From CAYUQT01 sp964446835 (GTDB lineage: Bacteria > Planctomycetota > Phycisphaerae > UBA1845 > JAFGLZ01), in the NCBI GenBank assembly GCA_964446835.1, contig CAYUQT010000004.1, forward strand, positions 62,001-126,000: 64,000 nucleotides of DNA, given 5' to 3'. Position 1 is the stretch's first letter; every line of letters starts with the position of its first letter. The position numbers and the translations under genes were made by a program. This document shows positions 34,800 to 42,844 of the stretch, piece by piece. The notes under the pieces are model-generated. The model did not search any database. It had not been told where the DNA came from and worked only from the letters and a program-made list of their open reading frames with translations.

Positions 34800-35987
34800 T
34801 TACGTCTTGCTCATCAGCCCGTTGCGAACACTGCACGCCGCTCTGCACAGCCGAACGAGCCTGTCGATCTGCCGCCGGGAATGATCCATCGTAATATCAG
34901 GAGAACCCCCCAGATGCAGTTCACGAGCAACTCGACTGATCTTTGCGAAGCCGTAACCCTCTGCGGAACCCTTGATCTCCAGGCAAATCGCATCGAGTGA
35001 TCGCATGTCCCTCTGAGCCAAGGCCTGCTCGATCAGCCGGATCTTGTCTTCGAGCCGCCCGAGGTACTCCAGGATGATCGGCTGCATCGCCGCATCGGAC
35101 CACTTGGTGCTGAACAGGGGAGCGCTGTCGACTCCACACCCGCCCACATTAAGGTGAGTCGATAAGATCTCCTTGAGGTCTGCCTTTGAGTAGGGCTTGG
35201 TCAGGAGGGCGTCACATCCCTTCTCCATGGCCTCCGTGGCCAGCTGATGGCTCTCGTCGGCAGTGACCATCACGATCGGCGCCGTGAACCCCGTCGATCG
35301 GAGCCTCTCGGCCAGTTCCAAGCCGCTCATCCCGGGAAGGTATACGTCGGTGAGCACCATGTCGATCGGCGTGGTCGGTATCAGCTTCAGCGCCTCATCA
35401 CCATTGGAGGCCAGATACACCTGTATCCCAAGCTGGGTCATGATATGTCGCGCCAACTGTCGATCGTCGGCGGAATCCTCTACATAGAGTACCCTGTAAG
35501 AAAGAAGGTCTTTGTCTTCGACGAGGCGGACATTCGACTTCGCTTCGTTCTTGTGCTTGGAGCACAGGCAGAGCACTTCATTCAGACTGATCGGTCCGTC
35601 GAACTTGACTGTGACTTCGTGGACGCCCGATGTCAGATAGTGACAGCGGAGTACGCTCCCCGACACATTGATCTGTTCGCCGCTGACGCTCTGGAGATTC
35701 AGCACGCAGCGCGTTCCGATGTGGACGAAGCTCCCATGAAGGAACGATATGCCCCGCCGACTGATGTCGCGCGGAACGACGACCAGGTCGACGATCAGCC
35801 CAGTCGGATGGGTGAGTTTGACCCACACACCGTCTTCCGGTCGATAGTCCATCCGATTGTCTTGCCGTCGGTTCACCCCATGGTAGGCACGGGCCTGGCG
35901 ATCCAGTTCGGCCAGGATGGCCTCCTGGACTTTCGGTGGAATCCGCGACCGAATCATGTATCGACTGTTCTGGCGGAAGATCGACAC
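34800..35987 (-). CDS. PilZ - response-regulator receiver - degenerate HPt protein
   Basis: 395 aa, GTG start with AAGGA nine bases upstream. PilZ domain about 40-135 with NRRQDNR and RDISRRGISF, the c-di-GMP binding RxxxR and D/NxSxxG motifs. Receiver domain about 165-285 with VEDSADD and VLTDVYLPGMSG (phosphoacceptor Asp214) and KPYS (Lys264). The last 100 residues look like an HPt four-helix bundle: CLEIKGSAEGYGFAKI matches HxxKGSxxxxG, but the phosphoryl His is replaced by Leu336. So phosphotransfer through this HPt is unlikely. It links c-di-GMP sensing to a phosphorelay, probably governing surface behaviour. A structured leader lies upstream (36023-36072). Confidence 0.85.
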   Translation of the reverse strand: MSIFRQNSRYMIRSRIPPKVQEAILAELDRQARAYHGVNRRQDNRMDYRPEDGVWVKLTHPTGLIVDLVVVPRDISRRGISFLHGSFVHIGTRCVLNLQSVSGEQINVSGSVLRCHYLTSGVHEVTVKFDGPISLNEVLCLCSKHKNEAKSNVRLVEDKDLLSYRVLYVEDSADDRQLARHIMTQLGIQVYLASNGDEALKLIPTTPIDMVLTDVYLPGMSGLELAERLRSTGFTAPIVMVTADESHQLATEAMEKGCDALLTKPYSKADLKEILSTHLNVGGCGVDSAPLFSTKWSDAAMQPIILEYLGRLEDKIRLIEQALAQRDMRSLDAICLEIKGSAEGYGFAKISRVARELHLGGSPDITMDHSRRQIDRLVRLCRAACSVRNGLMSKT

Positions 35988-36022
35988 GACCGACGTCCTT
36001 CTCTGGCCCCAGTCCGGTGGGC

Positions 36023-36072
36023 AACCCGTATGGGTTATCGGCAGGACAAGGGCCCGACTTGTTGAGTCTGCC
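36023..36072 (-). promoter_or_regulatory. Structured leader of the PilZ-receiver gene
   Basis: Two adjacent stem-loops: AACCC/GGGTT (36023-36036) and a nested one, GGCAG/CTGCC enclosing ACAAG/CTTGT around GGGCCC (36040-36072). They lie 36-85 bp upstream of the start at 35987. They do not match the conserved core of c-di-GMP-I riboswitches, so function is unknown. Confidence 0.4.
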
Positions 36073-36254
36073 TAAGGACTTGAAGAACAAACGTGCGGCT
36101 GAGGAGGGTCCGATAAACGTGCTGCCGAGAAGGGGTGTCAGGCGTTCTCGACCGATCGGTCGACGGAACCCTTGATCGGACTCATCGCAGTCGGCGAATC
36201 ACGCCCGGTTGCGGGGGTATCCCTTGGGTAGTCACCGCCCCTCCGTCCGACGGA

Positions 36255-37892
36255 CTACAGCATCGCCACCTCGCCGGCGGACAGCTTGGCCGTCTCGTCC
36301 CTGCCGCGCCCGCGAATCACGAATTGCTGATTCGTCTCGTTGACATTCCATACCAGTAGCCTTCCGGCACGCGGATACCAACGCACCGCCACGGGCACAT
36401 CGCCGACAACAAAGGGGGCGTCCTTCAATCTCCCGGCGATCTCCTTCTTGGCCTGCCAGCGACTCGGCCAGCTCGTGCCGGCGTTGATCCACTCGCAACG
36501 TACCGATGCCGGTTTGGGAACATGGCTGATGATGAGCGCAGTCGGATCGGCCTTGACCGCTTCCGGCAGGAAGGGCACGTCGTCCGACTGGACGGCGTAG
36601 ATACCGGACGGTGCGATCTGTGTAACCACCTCCGTCGGAAGCCCCATACCCAGGCACTCGATCATCGGCCAACCAGCGGCGACCGATCGCAGGCCGGGTC
36701 CGAACCACAGCTTGAGCACGCCGGCGGGTTTCTCCGCCGACACACCGGCGGACACTTGCCCGATGCGCCGAATGTGGCGCGACAGCGTCGACCAGTAGTC
36801 CTTGGGAAAGAGCCGGATGCCGCTCATGATCGCCACATTGCCCACACCGGCCATCAGCGGCACCGCCATCTTGCGCCCCAGGTTCTCGGCGGACAAACCG
36901 GTGGGCGGAAACGCCGTGGTCTCGCTGTAGGCGAGCCGAGGATCGGCGTAGTTCATGTGAAACATCGCACTGGCCAGCGAGGTCAGCTTGCCGCCGACGC
37001 TGCCGAAGGAGCGGTCATCGAACATGCCCTCACCCACGCGGAACAGTCGCCGACGGAGGTGTTCGAGCTCGATGCCGGCCTGTTCGCACCCCATGTACAT
37101 GACCATGATGCCGACCGACAGGTCCGGCGCAATACCGTTGCACTCGTTCAGAAACGTCGTCAACCGGCCGCCATGGTGCTTCAGCCACCGCATCAGCTCC
37201 GGCCCGGGGATGCGCCCCCGAACCTGCCGACGGATTTCCTCGATTCCGGCCCCGGACGCACCGGTCTGGCGCCGGTACCGGTCGACGCACTCGCGGCAGA
37301 AGCAGCCGCCGATCACACCGGGCCCCAGCGACAGCCGCATGTCGTCGTCCATGAACACCTCGCGGAATCCCATCCGATGAGCTTCGCGCAATGCGTCGAG
37401 ATTGTCGCGCCACATCGCATCACTCAGACAACCGCAATGGCGAACCTCCTGGCCGTCCACGTTGATACGATAATGCCAGTGACTCGGGATCGTCAGCGGA
37501 ACGAGCTTCTCCACCTCGCCCAGTGAATTGCCGGGGTGTCCGAACGGCACGTTGACCATCGCGGTCTTCAACCCCGAAGCATCCGCCATGGCCTTGGCCT
37601 TCAGGGTCTTGTCTTTGTCATAACACCACTGTCCGTAGAAATAGCCGGCCAGCCATACCTTCTCGATACCGCTGGAGACCAGCAGCTTGCCCAGATCGGG
37701 GTTCTCCATGAACTCAACCGGGTGGACGCAGACCGAAAATGCCATGCGGGGTCTGCACGATCCCACAGAAGGTGATGTCGCAGCGGCATCCGCCGCGAGG
37801 GCCGCCTCGCCCTTCAACCAGGCCGTTCCGGATGCGCCAACCACTAGGCCCGAAACACCCTTGAGAAAGCTCCGACGTGTGTGCTGGTTCAT
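36255..37892 (-). CDS. Tat-exported protein of unknown function, TIM-barrel-like
   Basis: 545 aa. Starts MNQHTRRSFLKGVSGLVVGA, a twin-arginine signal; the ATG at 37892 lacks a strong Shine-Dalgarno, and an ATG four codons upstream is possible. The mature protein has FSVCVHPVEFMENPDLGKLL, REVFMDDDMRLSLGPG, CFCRECVDRYRRQTG (a Cys pair then Cys), GIMVMYMGCEQAG and a C-terminal beta region with VRWYPRAGRLLVWNVNE. The layout recalls secreted glycoside-hydrolase-like TIM barrels with an acidic strand, but no catalytic family is recognised. It follows secreted glycan-related genes in theme. Confidence 0.7.
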   Translation of the reverse strand: MNQHTRRSFLKGVSGLVVGASGTAWLKGEAALAADAAATSPSVGSCRPRMAFSVCVHPVEFMENPDLGKLLVSSGIEKVWLAGYFYGQWCYDKDKTLKAKAMADASGLKTAMVNVPFGHPGNSLGEVEKLVPLTIPSHWHYRINVDGQEVRHCGCLSDAMWRDNLDALREAHRMGFREVFMDDDMRLSLGPGVIGGCFCRECVDRYRRQTGASGAGIEEIRRQVRGRIPGPELMRWLKHHGGRLTTFLNECNGIAPDLSVGIMVMYMGCEQAGIELEHLRRRLFRVGEGMFDDRSFGSVGGKLTSLASAMFHMNYADPRLAYSETTAFPPTGLSAENLGRKMAVPLMAGVGNVAIMSGIRLFPKDYWSTLSRHIRRIGQVSAGVSAEKPAGVLKLWFGPGLRSVAAGWPMIECLGMGLPTEVVTQIAPSGIYAVQSDDVPFLPEAVKADPTALIISHVPKPASVRCEWINAGTSWPSRWQAKKEIAGRLKDAPFVVGDVPVAVRWYPRAGRLLVWNVNETNQQFVIRGRGRDETAKLSAGEVAML

Positions 37893-38130
37893 GCCGCAGA
37901 TCATAACGCCCTGAACGGCGTGCTGCGATAGGGAGCAAAGCTGCGGTCGCAGCCGACGAACCGTTCACCAACCACAGGCGATGGGAGCAGCCCGGGCCCC
38001 TCCGGAGGTGTCACACCATGTGTCAACAAGGAGTCAACCTTCGACCCGCTTGCCACGCGACCCTATATGGGATGAAATATCAGCCGAACCGTTGCCGGGG
38101 ATTTCAGCAGCAGGAGCCAGGAGGCACAAC

Positions 38131-38787
38131 ATGAAGTTCTTTATCGACACGGCGAACATCGGTGAGATCAAGGCCGCTCGCGAACTGGGCGTTCTCGATG
38201 GCGTCACCACCAATCCCTCGTTGGTGGCCAAAGAGGGGCGGGAATTCATCCCGCTGCTCCAGGAGATCTGTGCGTTGGTCTCGGGTCCGGTCTCGGCCGA
38301 GGTGACCGCCGTCGATTGTCCGGGCATGCTCAAGGAGGCCCGCGAACTCAGCAAGGTGGCGACGAACGTCGTCATCAAGCTGCCGACCACGGTCGAAGGG
38401 GTCAAGGCCTGCGTGCGCTGCCGCGAGGAAGGCATTCGAACCAATCTGACACTCGTGTTCCAACCGGTGCAGGCGCTCATTGTCGCCAAGGCCGGTGCCA
38501 CCTTTGTCAGCCCCTTCCTCGGACGGCTGGATGATATCGCCCACGACGGCATGGATCTGATCCACCAGATCCGACAGATCTATGACAACTACGGGTTCTC
38601 CACCGAAATTCTGGCCGCCAGCCTGAGACACCCGCTGCACGTGGCCCAGGCGGCGATGAACGGTGCCGACATCGCCACGATCCCCTATGCGGTAATCGCC
38701 AAACTTCTGGACCATCCCCTGACAGACATAGGCCTCAAGCGTTTCCTGGCCGATTGGGAGAAGCTCCAGGCGGCCAAGAAGCCCTGA
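38131..38787 (+). CDS. fsa: Transaldolase / fructose-6-phosphate aldolase family protein
   Basis: 218 aa, cytoplasmic. ATG 38131 (GGAGG six bases upstream) gives the typical start MKFFIDTANIGEIKAARELG; the frame is open 50 codons further up but has no ribosome site. DGVTTNPSLVAKEG, VIKLPTTVEGVKAC (Schiff-base Lys in KLP) and NLTLVFQPVQALIVAKAGATFVSPFLGRLDD are the short (about 215-aa) TalC/FSA subfamily signatures. Members either transfer dihydroxyacetone units in the pentose phosphate pathway or cleave fructose-6-phosphate; sequence alone does not decide. It could feed sugars from the neighbouring glycan genes. Confidence 0.92.
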   Translation: MKFFIDTANIGEIKAARELGVLDGVTTNPSLVAKEGREFIPLLQEICALVSGPVSAEVTAVDCPGMLKEARELSKVATNVVIKLPTTVEGVKACVRCREEGIRTNLTLVFQPVQALIVAKAGATFVSPFLGRLDDIAHDGMDLIHQIRQIYDNYGFSTEILAASLRHPLHVAQAAMNGADIATIPYAVIAKLLDHPLTDIGLKRFLADWEKLQAAKKP

Positions 38788-38886
38788 TCGGTCCGTCGCG
38801 CATCATCGACGGTGGTTCGAATTCGGTGCGAATACTGTCCGACAAACGGAACGGGTTCCCCTGTCTGCCGACTGCCCGGGTGTGGT

Positions 38887-40584
38887 CTATCGACCGATCT
38901 GCATCACCGCCCATGCGATCAGGACGAGTGCCCCGACGGAACACCAACCCAAAAAGAAACCCACAAGGTCTTCCCGATAGCGGCGGAAGAACCCCCGCCA
39001 CCGTTCGGCGGTGAACCAGCCGGGTAGATCGAGCAGAAGGAGGTCTTGCCCCAGATCGGCAGCCAGCGGCTTGGGATGTCCCTCGGGGAGCCCTTCGTGA
39101 TCCGTCGAGCGGCGCATCGCGTCGAAGAACCGTTCGATGCGCTCGGGGTCTTCCTTGCGGGTCAGGAGACTGACGATGATCAGAGCCGCCACGCCGGCAA
39201 GCATTGCCCAGGCGAACGGCCAGGGCTTCCACGTGTACACCAGCCGCAACTCGTGCCACTGGGCGTAGTTCAGACCGTAATAGACCAGGAAGGATGCCAG
39301 AGTGGCCGCCGTGGCTCCCTGTCGATTCGCCCGCTTCCACAGAAGTCCGCCGACGAACATGATGCCGATCAGCGCCGCGATCGTCTCGGTGAACAGAAAC
39401 GCCTGCAGCACCTGATCCACCACAAAGGCGAAGAGGACACCCAGCAGGGTCAGCCCCAGTCCCGACAGACGGCCCATCCACAGAAGTTGCTTGTCCGCTG
39501 CGCCGCGGTTGATGTACTCACGATAGATATTGCGGGTGAACAGGGCCCCGGTGTTCACCATGAAGTTCGAGCAGGTGGACATGTTGGCGGCCAGCACGCA
39601 CGACACCATCAGTCCCGTCAACCCGGGTCCGAGCAGGTGAAGGCACGCATAGCCGAAGGCCGCCTCCTTATCCTGGAGCGTAACGCCCTGCCGGATGACC
39701 ATGGCCGCGACGATCAGCCCGGTCAGCGCCCATCCGATCGTGCAGAACCGTTTGACGAACGATCCGTAAGTCTGACCGACCCGGCCGGCACGCTCGCTTC
39801 GACCCGTCGCGTTCATGGTCAGGATGTGCGGCATGGCCGTGATGCCCACAAAGCCGTTCAGGGTGAGCATCGCAATCGTGAAGGCGTCCATCCCACTGGC
39901 GTCGCTGTAGACGGCGAAGAACTTCGGATCCAGCGTCTGCCTCATGCCCGAGAATCCCCCGACGACGCTGAGTCCGGCGGGGATAAGCAGAAATGATAGG
40001 ACGATGATGAGGGAACCTTGAATGAAGTCCGTGTACGCCGATGCCACCAGTCCGCCGAACACACTGTAGAGGATGAACGATGCCGTCATGGCGATGACCA
40101 CGCCGTTCGGCGAAATGATCTGCCCGCCCGTGGCTACCGAGATGATCTTGCCGGCCCCCTTGAGCATCGCCCCCTGGTTGAAGACGAAGAAGGCCACCGC
40201 GAAGATCGTGTAGGCGAAGGCAAGCTTGCGCCCGTACCGGTCCTCAATGATCTCACCGATCGTGGTTCGCTCGCTGCGACGGTACCAGGGTGCCATCAGC
40301 CAGTAGAACGGCGTGATGAGCATGTTCTTCCACTGGTACCAGATCGTAGCGAACCCCGACGCAAAACATGCCCCGGTCTGGGCGACGGGGTTCTCGGCAT
40401 TTGTGCCCGTGCCGAACGACTGCCCGACCATGACCCACCACGGCAATTGTCGCTCGCCCAGGAAATAGCCCCCGCTGGTCTTGATTCGGCGTGCAAGCCA
40501 CAGCCCAAAGGCCGTCACACCCACGAAGTAGCCGACCAGTACGATCCAATCCAACAAACCGAATCCACCGCCGGTATTGGGCAT
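38887..40584 (-). CDS. Sodium:solute symporter (SSS family)
   Basis: 565 aa with about thirteen hydrophobic helices. GLLDWIVLVGYFVGVTAFGLWLA, GERQLPWWVMVGQSFGTGTNAENPVAQ, TADFIQG-like YTDFIQGSLIIVL and VSCVLAANMSTCSNFMVNTGALFTRNIY carry the SSS fold residues, including the Na2-site Ser/Thr region. It would import a sugar, amino acid or carboxylate with Na+. Divergent from ribD across only 78 bp, convergent with the transaldolase gene. Substrate not deducible; a sugar is plausible from context. Confidence 0.88.
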   Translation of the reverse strand: MPNTGGGFGLLDWIVLVGYFVGVTAFGLWLARRIKTSGGYFLGERQLPWWVMVGQSFGTGTNAENPVAQTGACFASGFATIWYQWKNMLITPFYWLMAPWYRRSERTTIGEIIEDRYGRKLAFAYTIFAVAFFVFNQGAMLKGAGKIISVATGGQIISPNGVVIAMTASFILYSVFGGLVASAYTDFIQGSLIIVLSFLLIPAGLSVVGGFSGMRQTLDPKFFAVYSDASGMDAFTIAMLTLNGFVGITAMPHILTMNATGRSERAGRVGQTYGSFVKRFCTIGWALTGLIVAAMVIRQGVTLQDKEAAFGYACLHLLGPGLTGLMVSCVLAANMSTCSNFMVNTGALFTRNIYREYINRGAADKQLLWMGRLSGLGLTLLGVLFAFVVDQVLQAFLFTETIAALIGIMFVGGLLWKRANRQGATAATLASFLVYYGLNYAQWHELRLVYTWKPWPFAWAMLAGVAALIIVSLLTRKEDPERIERFFDAMRRSTDHEGLPEGHPKPLAADLGQDLLLLDLPGWFTAERWRGFFRRYREDLVGFFLGWCSVGALVLIAWAVMQIGR

Positions 40585-40623
40585 ATCGAAATGGCTCCTG
40601 TGGGGGCGTCCTTGAGCTAAACG

Positions 40624-40651
40624 TTACGCACCCCGCGAATCGGCGTATACT
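40624..40651 (+). promoter_or_regulatory. Possible promoter of ribD giving a near-leaderless transcript
   Basis: TTACGC (40624-40629), 16 bp, TATACT (40646-40651). The predicted start is near 40658, five bases before the ATG at 40663, and most of the AGGA (40654-40657) would lie upstream of the RNA. The -10 is strong, the -35 weak. Confidence 0.4.
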
Positions 40652-40662
40652 ATAGGACAACC

Positions 40663-41784
40663 ATGCGAAACGAGAAGGCTCAAGATGAGAAGTTCATGCG
40701 CCGAGCGTTGGCGCTGGCCACCCGCGGGCGCGGCGCCGTCGAACCCAACCCGATGGTCGGCTGCGTGCTGGTCAAACGCGGCAGGATCATCGCCGAAGGC
40801 TGGCACCGACGATTCGGAGGCCCCCACGCCGAACGCGATGCCCTTCGGCGTTGCCGAGAATCTCCTGCCGGCTGCACCGCCTATGTGACTCTGGAACCCT
40901 GCTGTCACCACGGCAAGACGCCGCCCTGCACCGACGCCCTGATCGAGGCCGGCGTCGGACGCGTGGTCGCCGCTGTGGTCGATCCGTTCGCGGCGGTTCG
41001 AGGGCATGGCATCGAGGTGCTCCGCCAATCGGGCATCCGCGTCGATGTCGGGCTGTGCCGATCCGAAGCCGAAGCGATGAATGCCCCCTACTTCAAACTC
41101 CGCCGCGCGGGACGTCCCTGGGTGACGCTCAAGTGGGCACAGTCGCTCGACGGACGGATCGCCACCCACACCGGCGATTCGAAGTGGATTACGGGCGAAC
41201 CTGCACGCCGCGAGGCCCATCGTCTTCGCGGACGCGTTGACGCGATCGTGGTCGGCATCGACACGGTGCTGAGCGATAATCCCGACCTGACCTGCCGACA
41301 TGTCAAACCAAAGCGCATCGCCGCACGGGTCGTTCTCGACGGTCGCCTGCGAACCCCCCGGCGGTGCCGGCTCGTTCAGACCGCCCGGCAGGCGCCGGTC
41401 CTGATCGTCACCGATACCGCGACGATCCGCCGCCGCAAAGGGGACGTCGCCTGGCTTCAGGCGGCCGGCTGCGAGGTGATCGGACTGCCGTCAATCTCCG
41501 GACGCATTCGCTTGAACTCTCTGCTCGATGAACTCGGACGACGCGAGATGACCCACGTGATGGTCGAAGGCGGCGGGCAGGTTCTGGGCGCCTTTTTCGA
41601 TCAGCAACTTGCCGACGAGGTGATGGTCTTCGTCGCTCCCAAGCTGATCGGAGGCCGTGCGGCACCGGGCCCTCTGAACGGCGTCGGCCTGCCCTCGATC
41701 GCCGGATGCGCTCCATGGGTCCACCTCAGCCGTCGGAGACTCGGCGACGATGAGATGGTCTGTTTTCGATTCGGGAAATCCTGA
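40663..41784 (+). CDS. ribD: Bifunctional riboflavin deaminase/reductase
   Basis: 373 aa. The deaminase half (1-150) has HAE (His55, Glu57) and PCCHHGKTPPC (Cys80, Cys89), the zinc site of RibD cytidine-deaminase-like enzymes. The reductase half (150-373) has KWAQSLDGRIATHTGDSKWITG, VVGIDTVLSDNPDL and VEGGGQVLGAFF. It carries out the second and third steps of riboflavin synthesis in the cytoplasm. Length and both halves are normal. No other rib gene lies in the window. Confidence 0.95.
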   Translation: MRNEKAQDEKFMRRALALATRGRGAVEPNPMVGCVLVKRGRIIAEGWHRRFGGPHAERDALRRCRESPAGCTAYVTLEPCCHHGKTPPCTDALIEAGVGRVVAAVVDPFAAVRGHGIEVLRQSGIRVDVGLCRSEAEAMNAPYFKLRRAGRPWVTLKWAQSLDGRIATHTGDSKWITGEPARREAHRLRGRVDAIVVGIDTVLSDNPDLTCRHVKPKRIAARVVLDGRLRTPRRCRLVQTARQAPVLIVTDTATIRRRKGDVAWLQAAGCEVIGLPSISGRIRLNSLLDELGRREMTHVMVEGGGQVLGAFFDQQLADEVMVFVAPKLIGGRAAPGPLNGVGLPSIAGCAPWVHLSRRRLGDDEMVCFRFGKS

Positions 41785-41801
41785 GCGGCCGCTGCTGCCG
41801 T

Positions 41802-41829
41802 CCTCGGCAACGGGCGACGCCCGCCGAGG
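41802..41829. terminator. Bidirectional terminator-like hairpin between ribD and cysE
   Basis: CCTCGGC (41802-41808) pairs with GCCGAGG (41823-41829), with an inner GGGC/GCCC stem. It lies between convergent genes (stops at 41784 and 41831); its 3' end touches the cysE stop. It lacks a clear T tract. Confidence 0.4.
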
Positions 41830-41830
41830 G

Positions 41831-42793
41831 CTATATTCCAGCCCCATCCTCGAACAATGACTCGCGAACCTGCGCTTGCGTAATGTGGCTGCCGGGCGGA
41901 ACACTGTGAGTCAACCAGACGTTGCCGCCAATGGCGGAGCCCTTGCCAATGATCACGCGTCCCAGAATCGTCGCTCCCGAGTAGATGATCACGTCGTCTT
42001 CGACCACGGGGTGACGATCGATACCCTTGATAGGATTGCCGTGCTCATCGAGGGGGAAGCTCTTGGCCCCCAGCGTTACGCCCTGATAGATGCGTACCCG
42101 GTCACCGATGATACAGGTCTCGCCGATGACCACACCCGTTCCGTGGTCGATGAAGAACTCCTTGCCGATTCGTGCGCCGGGGTGAATGTCGATCCCGGTG
42201 ATGCTGTGCGCGTGCTCGCTGATGATGCGCGGGATCAGCGGGACTCCCAAGGCGTTGAGTTCGTGCGCGATGCGATGGTTGGTGACCGCCAGCATGCCCG
42301 GATAGCAGAAGATCGCCTCATCGGGACTCTTGGCCGCCGGATCGCCCTTGAACGCCGCCTGAACGTCGCTGGCCAGCATGTGCCGGATGCGAGGAAGCCG
42401 CGAAACGAACTCTCGGGTGATCGCCAGGGCCTGATTCGCCACATCCGGGCAACAGTGCGGATCGTCATGGCAGACGAAACACAGTCCGCGTTTGATCTGA
42501 TCGTTCAGCGCCCCGAACAGCCGGTCGAGCGTCGCCCCCACGTAGAACCTCATGGATTCCTGCCCGAGGTCCGAGATACCGAAGTAGCCCGGAAACAGCA
42601 CCGACCGAAGGTCCTCGACGATTTGTACGAGCGTATCCCGCGAGGGCAGCACGCGCCGGCACAACCCCTGACGTCGCGCTCGAGCCAGCCCCTCGGTCAC
42701 CTTGCACAACGCCTCAACCACCGGAGCCAGAGCCATTTCACGATTGTCGTCGGCTACCCCATCGTTCAGATTGACCGCAATGTCGCGCGACAT
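41831..42793 (-). CDS. cysE: Serine O-acetyltransferase
   Basis: 320 aa, GAGGG five bases before the ATG. The C-terminal left-handed beta-helix with hexapeptides (IDIHPGARIGKEFFIDHGTGVVIGE, GVTLGAKSFP, HPVVEDDVIIYSGATILG) and the catalytic His in HGTG are clear, and the long N-terminal helical part is that of the EpsC/CysE large forms. It acetylates serine, the first step of cysteine synthesis, in the cytoplasm. It is the last gene of the minus-strand run from 52058. Confidence 0.93.
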   Translation of the reverse strand: MSRDIAVNLNDGVADDNREMALAPVVEALCKVTEGLARARRQGLCRRVLPSRDTLVQIVEDLRSVLFPGYFGISDLGQESMRFYVGATLDRLFGALNDQIKRGLCFVCHDDPHCCPDVANQALAITREFVSRLPRIRHMLASDVQAAFKGDPAAKSPDEAIFCYPGMLAVTNHRIAHELNALGVPLIPRIISEHAHSITGIDIHPGARIGKEFFIDHGTGVVIGETCIIGDRVRIYQGVTLGAKSFPLDEHGNPIKGIDRHPVVEDDVIIYSGATILGRVIIGKGSAIGGNVWLTHSVPPGSHITQAQVRESLFEDGAGI

Positions 42794-42844
42794 AGTATCC
42801 CTCTGTATATCTGATGCCCGAATCGAACCGGATGATCCACGGCA

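Noticed and set aside
36001..36080. c-di-GMP riboswitch ahead of the PilZ gene
   Set aside because: The conserved GEMM core sequence is absent; only two simple stem-loops are seen.
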